A DNA stretch of 38,669 nucleotides, taken from contig JAPOOU010000127.1 in the NCBI GenBank assembly GCA_026713245.1, forward strand, positions 1 through 38,669. Direction: 5' to 3'. This document shows positions 24,615-32,875 of this stretch, one piece after another (the first letter of the stretch is position 1; every line of letters starts with the position of its first letter). Source of the stretch: Chloroflexota bacterium. Its GTDB lineage: Bacteria > Chloroflexota > Anaerolineae > Aggregatilineales > Phototrophicaceae. Both the position numbers and the translations under genes were made by a program. Below the pieces are notes generated by a model that was not told the origin of the DNA, ran no database searches, and saw nothing but the letters and a program-made list of their open reading frames with translations.

Positions 24615-25124
24615 CTAACCCGGAGGCTGATCCTGGCTGGCCGCGCGCATCTCGGCCAGATGCAGCCGTTCATGGGCGCCGCAGGCGCGGATGGCGCCCA
24701 CAAGGTTGTAGTCGACGAAAAAAGGATTGCCAAACGCGATCTCGGTTTTATCAATGGGGAAGGCGATAACGAGAGCGCGCAGGCGGTCTCTTGCGCGCTG
24801 CCAATCCGTCAGAAGCTGCCGCCAACTATCCCCGGCGCGCTCTTCGCGCCGCAATTCGTACAAGTTATTGACCGTCCCGCGCCCGCGCAAGTCGACGCTG
24901 AAAGGCTTCCCATCCATTGCATGCTGCAATGCCGCGACCATGTCGGTTTCAAGCGCGGTCAAATGGATGATCAAGTCGCTTACGGTCCAGCCGGAGGTGG
25001 CGTGGACAGGCAGATCCGGCGGCAAGCGCTCAACAAGCGCATGGGCTTTGGCGCGCCCTTTGTCCAAAGTCGCTATCAGATCGGCTTTGATGCGAGGCAA
25101 GTTGTTCACTGCAGATCTCCGCAT
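24615..25124 (-). CDS. DinB-like four-helix metal-binding protein
   Basis: The 169-aa product is all-helical and has the DinB/maleylpyruvate-isomerase-like histidine triad: H54 (SDLIIHLTALE) and H151-x3-H155 (HERLHLAEM), with GWTVSDLIIH at the usual position. Members bind Zn or Ni, and many are thiol-dependent transferases using mycothiol or bacillithiol, but the substrate is not predictable. Two starts are possible: the ATG at 25124 with GGAG four bases upstream, or a GTG at 25109 with GGAGA about seven bases upstream. It lies 111 bases upstream of the M23 gene and is divergent from the M20 gene. Confidence 0.78.
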   Translation of the reverse strand: MRRSAVNNLPRIKADLIATLDKGRAKAHALVERLPPDLPVHATSGWTVSDLIIHLTALETDMVAALQHAMDGKPFSVDLRGRGTVNNLYELRREERAGDSWRQLLTDWQRARDRLRALVIAFPIDKTEIAFGNPFFVDYNLVGAIRACGAHERLHLAEMRAASQDQPPG

Positions 25125-25304
25125 TTGGCTCCGGTATCGAGACCAGGTATAGGTAAGAACACTTTGGCGCCTGAAAGTGGCGAAATCCTTGAGAAATTCG
25201 GGATTGGACAGCGCGCCCGCGCTTTACCTGTCCGCCCAAATGCGGGGGATGATCCTCGACAGTCGCGCGAAAAAAGGATGCCGCATAGAGATCGCGCCGC
25301 GAAG

Positions 25305-25313
25305 TGTTATACT
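25305..25313 (+). promoter_or_regulatory. Extended -10 promoter for the M20-led gene run
   Basis: TGTTATACT fits an extended -10 (TGn plus TATACT) and lies 34 bases before the ATG at 25348, in the divergent spacer with the DinB-like gene. Confidence 0.45.
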
Positions 25314-25347
25314 TGTGCGAATCGATATCAGGACAAGGACAGAACCC

Positions 25348-26490
25348 ATGACGGCTGAGGCCAACCGACGCATCCTCGCTTACTTGCGCGACCATGTAGA
25401 TGACATGCTCGCTGACTTGATCAAGCTGATCGAGCTGGAATCCCCCACCCTGCACAAAGCGTCGGTGGACGCGCTGGGCGCTGTCCTGGCCGATGAGTTG
25501 CGCGGACTGGGCGCGGCGGTCGAGGCCGTTCCCAAGGCCGAGGTTGGCAATGTCCTGCGCGCCCGCTGGAACCCCGGTCCCGGGGGCGTGGTGATCCTGA
25601 GCCACATGGATACAGTATGGGCGGTGGGCACGGTGGCCGGTAGGCCGACGCGCGTCGAGGGCAACCGCGTTTACGGCGTCGGCGCCATGGATATGAAAGG
25701 CGGGATCGTCATCGCCTTGTGGGCCTTGCGCGCGCTGCGCGAGCTGAACCTGTTCCCGGCCCAGCCGATCAGCTATATGCTCAACTCGGACGAGGAAACC
25801 GGCAGCCTGCATTCGGCTGTCGAGATTGAAACGGAAGCGCTGTCGCACAATACTGTCTTTGTCACGGAACCGCCGCAGGATGGCAAATACAAAACCGAGC
25901 GCAAGGGCGTCAGCCATTACAGCATCACGGCCAAGGGACGCGCCGCGCATGCCGGCGCCGATCACGCGCGCGGCATCAACGCGATTGAAGAGATGGCGCG
26001 CCAGATTCTGGCCGTGCAAGCGATGACGGATTATGCCATCGGCACAACCGCTAATGTCGGCGTCATCAAAGGCGGGACGCGCGGCAACGTGGTCCCGGCG
26101 GAAGCGAGCATCGAGATCAATGTGCGCGCACGCAGCCGCGCCAATGCAAATGCCATTCACGAGCGGATTATGAGCTTGCGAGCGGTTCACCCGGAAGCGG
26201 AACTGGTAATCGAAGGTGGGATCGGCGTGCCGCCCATGGAACGGACGCCGGAGATCGCCGCGCTCTTCAAGCGGGCCCAAGGCTTGGCGGCGGACATGGG
26301 AATTGCAATCGACGAGGGCAGTACGGGCGGCGGCTCCGACGGCAACAAGACAGCCGCCCTGGGCGTGCCGACGCTCGATGGCATGGGCATCGTCGGCGAC
26401 GGCGGCCATGCCATTAACGAATATGGCGAGATCGACTCCATGCCGGAGCGCGCGGCGATCATGGCGGCAATGCTGCGGGAAGATCTGTAG
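25348..26490 (+). CDS. M20 family metallopeptidase (carboxypeptidase G2-like)
   Basis: The 380-aa protein has the M20 co-catalytic zinc set: H86-x-D88 (LSHMDTVW), D115 (GAMDMKGG), E149/E150 (SDEETGS), a further acidic ligand near E174 (VTEPP), and a C-terminal His in GDGGHAINEYGE. The dimerisation domain lies between, at about 185-290. This layout is that of glutamate carboxypeptidase/CPG2-like exopeptidases. The ATG at 25348 has AAGGAC about eight bases upstream; the longer open frame from 25177 is compositionally unlike the protein. It is followed at 26 bases by an SDR gene and appears to lead a five-gene run. Confidence 0.9.
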   Translation: MTAEANRRILAYLRDHVDDMLADLIKLIELESPTLHKASVDALGAVLADELRGLGAAVEAVPKAEVGNVLRARWNPGPGGVVILSHMDTVWAVGTVAGRPTRVEGNRVYGVGAMDMKGGIVIALWALRALRELNLFPAQPISYMLNSDEETGSLHSAVEIETEALSHNTVFVTEPPQDGKYKTERKGVSHYSITAKGRAAHAGADHARGINAIEEMARQILAVQAMTDYAIGTTANVGVIKGGTRGNVVPAEASIEINVRARSRANANAIHERIMSLRAVHPEAELVIEGGIGVPPMERTPEIAALFKRAQGLAADMGIAIDEGSTGGGSDGNKTAALGVPTLDGMGIVGDGGHAINEYGEIDSMPERAAIMAAMLREDL

Positions 26491-26516
26491 ATATATATAT
26501 TCAGGAGAACGCTATT

Positions 26517-27206
26517 ATGACAGCGATTGCCGTGGTCACAGGCGCCAACCGCGGGATCGGTAAAGAGGTCTGCCGGCAAATGGCCGGGCGCGGCATACTG
26601 GTTCTGTTGACAGCGCGGGATCTAGGCAAAGCCCGGGACGCCTGCCAGGAAATCGCCTCCGACAACATCCAACCCAAGCAACTGGATGTCACCGACGACG
26701 CCAACATTCGAGGACTGCGCGATGAGATACTGGCTCAATATGGACGCCTGGATGTGCTGGTTAACAACGCCGCCATTCATTACGACCATTGGCAGAAGGC
26801 GCTTCAGGCGGACTTCAACGTCGTCAGCGAAGCTATCAACACCAATCTGTACGGACCCTGGCGGATGGCAAAAGCCTTTGCGCCGCTCCTGAAGAAAAGC
26901 GCGCAACCGCGCATCGTCAATGTCAGCAGTGGTTCCGGATCGCTGGCGACAATGGGCGCGGGACCGCCGGCATACAATATCAGCAAGACAGCCCTGAATG
27001 CCCTGACACGTATGCTGGCGGCGGAAATGGCGGCGGACGGTATCTTGGTGAACGCTATATGCCCGGGCTGGGTGGCGACTGAGATGGGTGGTGAGGGCGG
27101 ACGTCCGATCCCCGATGGCGCGGCCGGCATCGTTTGGGCGGCGACCTTGCCCGATGGCGGTCCGACAGGCGGCTTCTTCCGCGATCAGCAGCCTCTGGAG
27201 TGGTAA
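26517..27206 (+). CDS. Short-chain dehydrogenase/reductase (carbonyl reductase-like)
   Basis: The 229-aa protein has the classical SDR features: the cofactor loop TGANRGIG (8-15), NNAA (83-86), catalytic S138 (VNVSSGSG), and Y153-x3-K157 (YNISK), followed by CPGWVATEMGG. Within the family, TGANRGIG and the overall length resemble carbonyl reductases, which use NADPH. AGGAG lies nine bases before the ATG. It starts 26 bases after the M20 gene and ends 22 bases before the SWIM gene, so it is probably in one transcript with both. The physiological substrate is unknown. Confidence 0.9.
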   Translation: MTAIAVVTGANRGIGKEVCRQMAGRGILVLLTARDLGKARDACQEIASDNIQPKQLDVTDDANIRGLRDEILAQYGRLDVLVNNAAIHYDHWQKALQADFNVVSEAINTNLYGPWRMAKAFAPLLKKSAQPRIVNVSSGSGSLATMGAGPPAYNISKTALNALTRMLAAEMAADGILVNAICPGWVATEMGGEGGRPIPDGAAGIVWAATLPDGGPTGGFFRDQQPLEW

Positions 27207-27228
27207 GAAAGAAGGCGTGTTGACGGGA

Positions 27229-29007
27229 ATGCGCGAAGCAATGAACAACAATATCCTCTTAACCGAGCGACAGATCCAATCACGCGCCTCTGGTAAAATT
27301 TTTCATCGTGGTGAAATGCTCTACACGAATGGGGCTATTTCTTCGCCTGTCCAGTGCGAGAACGAGATTAGCGCAAAATGCCGCGGGTCCTATCCTCAGC
27401 CCTATCGCGTCCGAGCAAGATTCCTGGATGAGGGAATCGCCGCAAGTTGCGACTGCGAATATGATTGGGGCGGGGATTGCAAGCATATCGTCGCCTTGCT
27501 GCTCATGTATCTGCATCATCCAGAACGCTTTGGGGAAGGTAAGACCCTGCACGAAGTACTGATGTCACACAAGAAAAAGGATTTGGTTGACATTATCGAA
27601 GAGATGATCCTACGTTACCCTGAGCTTGAAGAAATTGTTGAGGGCGCGACAGCCGACGGTTCCTCAAATCAGCTTTTGGACCTGCAAAGCATTCGCCGGG
27701 AACTAAAGCAGTCTTTAGCATTCAGCGGCGTATGGATGGACCGCGTTGCCGAAAACAAGGTTTACGAACTCACCCGCCTGGGCAGCCGCTGCGCGCGGCG
27801 CGGCGATTATGCCCATGCGATTGCCATCTACTGCGCTATTCTCGATGAATGTAACGCCAATGACTATCCCACGGATGATGAAGGACAATATGTTGAGGCG
27901 ATCAACAACACCGTCGCCCACTTGAAAGAAGCCATATTAGAGCTTGATTTCGCTCAACACGAAGCCTTGCGCCAGCGTGTGCTCGATACCTTAGTAGATA
28001 CATGGATATGGGATACCGAGTTTGGCGGGATCGACTATGGTTATGAAGCGGAAAGCATTATTCTGGAATTGGCGCAATCGGCGGATATCTCCCGTATTCG
28101 CGAACATGTTGGCTTGGTCGCCGGTCGCGAAAGTGTAGAAGAGCGTTTCAGTAATTGGGGCGCTGAGGCTTATGAAGATTTTTTGATGAAATTAGACGTG
28201 CTTGATTCGATTGATCCTGAAGAGACGCTCAAGCGCCTTCAAGCAAAAGAATTGCACTATCTATACGCCAGCAAATTGCTTGACTTAAAGCGCTATGAAC
28301 AGGCTGCTGAAGTCATAAGAACGAAACTGCAAGCCGCGCATAAATTAAGACGCGGGCTTGATTTGCTTCTCAGCCACGATCAAGCGAAAACTGCGATTCA
28401 GCTTGCCGAAGGAGCGTTGGGCAGCGAGTATGACAACCGCATTATAGAATGGCTCATCGGCTTTTATCAGCAGGGGGGCGATCAGCAATCGGAGTTCAGT
28501 TGGCAATTGAAGCGGATGCAAATTGATCCGCATATCGACCATTACATCGGTTTGCGCGGGGTATCCGAGTCGCTCGACAATTGGCGCGCAATCCGCCCAC
28601 AGATCATCGCCGAACTGGAGAGAAAACAGGAGTATCAGGTACTGACCCTGGTGTACTTGCATGATAAAGACTGGGATATGGCGTGGGTAACATTAGACAA
28701 AGTTTCGGAGCCGCAATTCCACCATCCCTCCCATGTCATCTACCGCCTTGACTTCACTGTGGCGGAAGAATCGCGGCAGATATATCCAGCGCCCGCCATC
28801 CCGATTTATATCAAATACGCCCGTGCCGAAATTTCGCTAAGAAAGCGAAAGCGCTACGCCGCCGCGGCGAGGTTATTGCGGGAAGTCCGCGGGATGTATC
28901 AGCAAATGAATGAACCGGAAAACTGGAATCAATTCATTGCCGACTTGCGGATTGAGTTCAAACAGCTTCCTGCCTTGCAGGATGAACTCAACAAAGCGGG
29001 CTTGTAG
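27229..29007 (+). CDS. SWIM zinc-finger protein with TPR-like helical repeats
   Basis: The 592-aa product (from ATG 27229; ATG 27241 is also possible) has an N-terminal SWIM domain with C74-x-C76-x7-C84-x-H86 (CDCEYDWGGDCKH). A long helical region with TPR-like pairs follows (for example YAHAIAIYCAILDE and RYEQAAEVIRTKL, about 170-560). SWIM domains bind nucleic acid or protein through zinc and occur in SWI2/SNF2, MuDR and plain SWIM-repeat bacterial proteins. Here no helicase or transposase domain is present. It lies between the SDR gene and an EEP hydrolase, which starts 7 bases later. A scaffold role is inference. Confidence 0.82.
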   Translation: MREAMNNNILLTERQIQSRASGKIFHRGEMLYTNGAISSPVQCENEISAKCRGSYPQPYRVRARFLDEGIAASCDCEYDWGGDCKHIVALLLMYLHHPERFGEGKTLHEVLMSHKKKDLVDIIEEMILRYPELEEIVEGATADGSSNQLLDLQSIRRELKQSLAFSGVWMDRVAENKVYELTRLGSRCARRGDYAHAIAIYCAILDECNANDYPTDDEGQYVEAINNTVAHLKEAILELDFAQHEALRQRVLDTLVDTWIWDTEFGGIDYGYEAESIILELAQSADISRIREHVGLVAGRESVEERFSNWGAEAYEDFLMKLDVLDSIDPEETLKRLQAKELHYLYASKLLDLKRYEQAAEVIRTKLQAAHKLRRGLDLLLSHDQAKTAIQLAEGALGSEYDNRIIEWLIGFYQQGGDQQSEFSWQLKRMQIDPHIDHYIGLRGVSESLDNWRAIRPQIIAELERKQEYQVLTLVYLHDKDWDMAWVTLDKVSEPQFHHPSHVIYRLDFTVAEESRQIYPAPAIPIYIKYARAEISLRKRKRYAAAARLLREVRGMYQQMNEPENWNQFIADLRIEFKQLPALQDELNKAGL

Positions 29008-29014
29008 CAGAAAA

Positions 29015-29770
29015 ATGAAAGTACTGAATTGGAATACACGGGCGGACCGGCTGCGCGCGGGTGCGCCAAAGCTCGAGAAAGTACGCGAATTAATCGCCGG
29101 ATACGACGCCGACGTCATCTGTCTGACCGAGGCTTATCCACAAGCCATGCCGGACGGCGGTCGGACGATTACCAGCGAAATATCGGGTTGGGGGCGGCCC
29201 GAAGATAAAGGCGCGCGCAAAGTGGTACTTTGGAGTCGCTACGGCTGGGTGGATGTCGATACGCTCGGCTCGCCAAAGATGCCACCTGGACGATTCATCA
29301 AAGCGACGACCGTCGTCGGCTATGAGCGATGGACGATAATCGGCATTTGCATCCCCTACGCGCATTACCGCAATCACGAAAAATGGGGTGAGCAGCGCAA
29401 GACATTTTGGCAGGGCGCTTGCGAATATCTCGATGCCCTGAGCGGAGATTACCTGCCCCGCTTCATCCGCGAAGACTTCCTGCCATATAGCAAAACACCC
29501 GTGCGTACCATCCTGCTAGGCGATTTCAATTTGCAGATTCCGCCCTACAACTATCCGTACCGGCGCAGTGAAGTCAACCAAAAGCGGAAAGCGACTTTTG
29601 ACAGTTGGCTGATACCCACCGCCGGCATCAGCCGCCACTTCATTGACCACATCGCTATGTCCACAGATTTGCGGGTTAACACTCTACAGTACATCAGCGA
29701 ATACGCTCCCGACGAAACGCGACTGAGCGACCACAACGGCGTTTGTATCGATATTGTTCCCAACAACTAA
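29015..29770 (+). CDS. Endonuclease/exonuclease/phosphatase (EEP) family hydrolase
   Basis: The 251-aa protein has the EEP signature order: LNWNT at the start, a metal-binding Glu in VICLTEAY (about residue 37), ILLGDFNL with the Asp/Asn pair (about 170), IDHIAMS and LSDHNGV near the end (general base His). This is the DNase I/exonuclease III/sphingomyelinase fold; the exact substrate (DNA, RNA or phospho-lipid) cannot be told. There is no signal peptide. The ATG at 29015 is seven bases after the SWIM stop and lacks a strong ribosome site of its own, which fits translational coupling with the SWIM gene. Confidence 0.85.
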   Translation: MKVLNWNTRADRLRAGAPKLEKVRELIAGYDADVICLTEAYPQAMPDGGRTITSEISGWGRPEDKGARKVVLWSRYGWVDVDTLGSPKMPPGRFIKATTVVGYERWTIIGICIPYAHYRNHEKWGEQRKTFWQGACEYLDALSGDYLPRFIREDFLPYSKTPVRTILLGDFNLQIPPYNYPYRRSEVNQKRKATFDSWLIPTAGISRHFIDHIAMSTDLRVNTLQYISEYAPDETRLSDHNGVCIDIVPNN

Positions 29771-29807
29771 CTGCTCCGACTCAAGCAGACAGCGAGGCGC
29801 TTACAGC

Positions 29808-30932
29808 ATGAAACTCCCGCCATTTGAAATCGAACACTTCTTCCGCCAGCACGAATTCAGCGCGCCCCATGGCATCAGCTCCTGGGACTGCGAGCCGCTG
29901 TCGCTGCCGGAGATCCTGGACTATGCCAGCCCGGCCAGGCGCGCCCAATTCGAGAATCTGTGGCTGGGTTACACCGAATCACAAGGGCATCCCGAATTGC
30001 GCCGCGCCATCGCCGATATACATGACGACGGGATCGAGGCCGAGCACGTGCTGGAAGTCGTGCCGGAAGAAGGCATTTACGTGCCGATGCGCGCCCTGCT
30101 GAACGAGGGCGATCATGTAATCGCGATTTCCCCCAGCTTTCAGTCGCTCTATGAAATCGGACGCGGCATCGGCTGCGAGGTCTCGTTTTGGCGCGCGCAA
30201 TGCGGCGATGCAGGCTGGAGCTTCGACATTGACGCTCTGGAAGGCCTTGTCCGTTCCGATACAAAGATGCTCATCATCAATTTTCCGCACAACCCTACCG
30301 GCGCTCTGCTCGAGCGCGCCGAATTCGAGCGCGTAGTCGACCTGGCGAGGCGACATGATCTGATCCTCTATTCCGATGAGATCTATCGCTTCGCCGAGCG
30401 GGACCCGGCGACCCGCCTCCCGTCCGCCTGTGAACTTTACGACCGAGCGGTCGTTCTGGGCGGTCTGTCAAAGTGCTTCGGGTTGCCCGGCTTGCGCGTC
30501 GGTTGGTTGATCACCCGCGACGCGGGATTAATGCATGAAATGCAGGAAATGAAGTCCTACACGACGATCTGCGGCAGCGCGCCCAGCGAGATTCTGGCCC
30601 TGATCGCCCTGGAAAACGCCGAAGCGCTGACCGAACGCTGTGTAACAATCGTCGGCGCAAATATCGCTGTCGCGCGTTCATTTTTCGGTCGCCACGGCGA
30701 TCTCTTTCGGATTCATTATCCGCGGGCGGGAACAGTCGGCTTGGTCGAATTGACCGCCGATATGGATGTCGGTGAATTCGCCGATGGCGCCGTGCGCGAA
30801 GCCGGGGTGATGGTGCTGCCGGCGAAGATCATGAAATTCGAGGGCAACTACTTCCGTATTGGTTTGGGGCGGCGCGCCCTGCCCCAGGCGCTGGAGTTTT
30901 TCGAGCAATACGTGTTGGATACGCTGCGTTGA
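29808..30932 (+). CDS. PLP-dependent aminotransferase, class I/II
   Basis: The 374-aa protein is a fold-type I aminotransferase: FPHNPTG (159-165), LYSDEIYR with D190 for the pyridine nitrogen and Y193, Schiff-base K222 in GGLSKCFGLPGLRVGW (218-233), and a C-terminal Arg in YFRIGLGRR for carboxylate binding. Within class I/II it resembles the small capreomycidine-synthase/arginine-modifying and MalY/aspartate-like group, but I cannot name the substrate. The start is the ATG at 29808, 37 bases after the EEP stop; the upstream frame is not coding. It is the last gene of the M20-led run. Confidence 0.88.
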   Translation: MKLPPFEIEHFFRQHEFSAPHGISSWDCEPLSLPEILDYASPARRAQFENLWLGYTESQGHPELRRAIADIHDDGIEAEHVLEVVPEEGIYVPMRALLNEGDHVIAISPSFQSLYEIGRGIGCEVSFWRAQCGDAGWSFDIDALEGLVRSDTKMLIINFPHNPTGALLERAEFERVVDLARRHDLILYSDEIYRFAERDPATRLPSACELYDRAVVLGGLSKCFGLPGLRVGWLITRDAGLMHEMQEMKSYTTICGSAPSEILALIALENAEALTERCVTIVGANIAVARSFFGRHGDLFRIHYPRAGTVGLVELTADMDVGEFADGAVREAGVMVLPAKIMKFEGNYFRIGLGRRALPQALEFFEQYVLDTLR

Positions 30933-31073
30933 ATTCAAGCGGATGGCTGAAAAGAGCCGCACCTACAAGGCTAGTCCCGTACTGCGATGTTTGCAGTTGT
31001 TTTCTGTAGTGATCCCGAAAACTTGGACACTGGCTCGAGAGACTTCAGCAATTCTCGCCCAACTGGGCAAACC

Positions 31074-31089
31074 GCGACTATATAGTCGC
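31074..31089. repeat. Perfect 16-base palindrome
   Basis: GCGACTATATAGTCGC is its own reverse complement and is followed by CC, as in the other GGCGAC-type palindromes at 15961, 16110, 20921-20996 and 31646. It is one member of that dispersed family. Confidence 0.75.
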
Positions 31090-31645
31090 CCTTTGCTTTG
31101 CCCTTTCCGCTATGTTCGTACCACTTGCTGCATCCCGGAACAACCCAGTCGAAAGGGAAAAAACGCTTGACCGGAAAAATCTGCTTCAGGGAGAACCCAA
31201 AATCCCCGAAAGCTAGTGAAAACAAGGGTTTTACGCTGCCAAGCCGCTCATATCTTCCCCTATTTTAGGGTGACTTCAGCGCCATTAATGCGGGTTTTGC
31301 GGGGGAAATGAAGGGGACTGCGTATGTTTACTGCGGCGCTGATGCCACAAGGACTGCGCAAGCAGCCCGATCTGCCAAGTCAACTGGCGCATTGTCCGAA
31401 AAAGAGTTTCCGTTTGTCCGCAAAACGGACAAAGTCGGACAAAGTTCAAACATAAATGTTACCTGTAGGGGTCAGGTCGCGTAGACACAGCCCTACGCTA
31501 TTAGCTGATCTGCCGCATCAATACGGAGTCATTTCAAACATGTCCGCTCCCCAGCTCCTTTTGGGGGGGGAAGAGGGCGGGAGATGGGGAGTGAATTTCA
31601 AAAGACCCCAGCGGGTCGCCCAAAATATGCCAAAAACGGTATAGT

Positions 31646-31666
31646 GGGCGACTCTTTGAGTCGCCC
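31646..31666. repeat. 9-bp hairpin of the GGCGAC family
   Basis: GGGCGACTC is followed by a TTT loop and the exact complement GAGTCGCCC. It sits 25 bases from the stop of the amidohydrolase gene, on its downstream side. No T-run follows on either strand, so it is not a typical intrinsic terminator, although it could slow polymerase. Confidence 0.7.
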
Positions 31667-31690
31667 CGTTCGTTTATAGTGACTAGCGAT

Positions 31691-32875
31691 TCAAATGCCG
31701 TACAACTCGCGCGCGTTGTCGGCCAGGATCATGCGCGCTGCATCGTAGGCCTCGGCAACTGACAAGAAACCATCGTCAATCAGTTCTCCCAGCGCTCCTT
31801 CCAAAGCCTGCTTTCCCAGCAGCGCGCTGGTATAGAAGGGCTCGGGCGATCCATAGACGTCCGAGCCGTAACAGACGCGGGAGACGGGCGCCATTTCCAG
31901 CACTTCGGCGATGATGCGTTTGCCCGCGTTGCCGGCGAAGGGCAAACCTTCGGAAATGTCGCACCAGATATTGGGCAGCACATTGGCCAGGTAGCCGGCT
32001 TCGGCGTGATAGGGATAGCCGGTGTGGACCAGCAGGAATTTGCAGGCGCGATAAGCCGGGTAGCGCAACAGTTCCATCAAGAGCGCCGGGCGGCAGGCCG
32101 CCAAATGCACTTCCCAGTCGCCCATGCCGGTATGCACCTGAAAGGGCGCGTCAAAGTCGATGCAGCGCTCGATGGCGCGGCAGAAAAGATGATCGCGCAG
32201 GCTCTTGACGGGATCGTCGCCGCGACCGCGCGCGCGGCGCAGCCTTTCCAGCGCGACCCGGCCCTGATCCGGAGAGCGGCTGCCGGGATCGATATCCAGT
32301 CCCGTCCGGTAAGCGATGATCGACTTGAGCCCTCGGTAGCCGCCATTGCCCAGGGCCTCGGCGATGACGTCATCGTATCGGCGCCGGAATTCCGACCAGC
32401 CGCAGCCGTCGTCCAGCAGGTCTTGGATCAAGACTTCAATGCGAAAGACCGGCAGGACCTCGACGCCGACTTCGGCGCGGAAAGATTCGAGATTGATCTG
32501 CGGCAGCGGGTAGCCGTCGTCAACGATCAAGGTTTCGATCTTGCCGGCTCGGTGCAGCTTCTGGGCGTATTGCGCGTAGCCGTCGTCCGTGATCGCGTGG
32601 TTGCGGGCGGCGACCACGGCATCGGCCGTCGCCTCCACAGCGAAGTATTCCGCCAGGCGATGGAGCATAAAGCGGAAGTAGAGCGTATCGCGCTTGAGCC
32701 TCCCCAACATCGACTGCGCGGCAGCATCAACATCGATACCCCCTTCGCGCAAGTAGGCGGGCGAGCCGCCGCCAAAAGCCAGGGCATCCACCCATTCCTC
32801 CGGACTGAGCGCGTCCACCCGCCGATAGGGGTGGCAATGCGCGTCAACTATCGGCAATTCGCTGAAATCGAGCAT
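31691..32875 (-). CDS. Amidohydrolase (FluG N-terminal-like), coupled to a glutamine synthetase
   Basis: The 394-aa TIM-barrel hydrolase has metal ligands H13-x-H15 (DAHCHP), a conserved K184 (GLKSIIAYRTG), H248 (QVHTGMGD), H284 (LVHTGYP) and D339 (CYGSDV). This motif set is that of amidohydrolase-2 proteins, and HTGxGD is typical of the N-terminal half of fungal FluG and plant NodGS. Its ATG shares one base with the stop of the glutamine-synthetase gene (TGATG), so the two are translated together. In FluG the two halves are one polypeptide. A role in hydrolysing an amide or gamma-glutamyl-type compound is inference. Confidence 0.88.
   Translation of the reverse strand: MLDFSELPIVDAHCHPYRRVDALSPEEWVDALAFGGGSPAYLREGGIDVDAAAQSMLGRLKRDTLYFRFMLHRLAEYFAVEATADAVVAARNHAITDDGYAQYAQKLHRAGKIETLIVDDGYPLPQINLESFRAEVGVEVLPVFRIEVLIQDLLDDGCGWSEFRRRYDDVIAEALGNGGYRGLKSIIAYRTGLDIDPGSRSPDQGRVALERLRRARGRGDDPVKSLRDHLFCRAIERCIDFDAPFQVHTGMGDWEVHLAACRPALLMELLRYPAYRACKFLLVHTGYPYHAEAGYLANVLPNIWCDISEGLPFAGNAGKRIIAEVLEMAPVSRVCYGSDVYGSPEPFYTSALLGKQALEGALGELIDDGFLSVAEAYDAARMILADNARELYGI

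Larger units (their letters stand above)
30933..31690. other. Gene-free stretch of about 760 bases with small hairpins
   Basis: Two converging transcription units end on either side. The stretch holds a 16-base perfect palindrome (31074-31089), an 8-bp hairpin of TTTGTCCG/CGGACAAA (31413-31433), a GC-rich segment like the dispersed repeat of the portal gene (about 31547-31600) and a 9-bp hairpin (31646-31666). A 43-codon ATG frame at 31325 has no support. No RNA gene is recognised. Confidence 0.55.

Noticed and set aside
25030..26409. A 459-codon minus-strand frame over the M20 peptidase and DinB genes.
   Set aside because: It overlaps two recognised genes, one of them on the same strand in another frame, and has no domain.
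31325..31456. A 43-codon ATG frame in the long gap.
   Set aside because: No ribosome site, no hydrophobic or domain pattern, and it runs through a hairpin.
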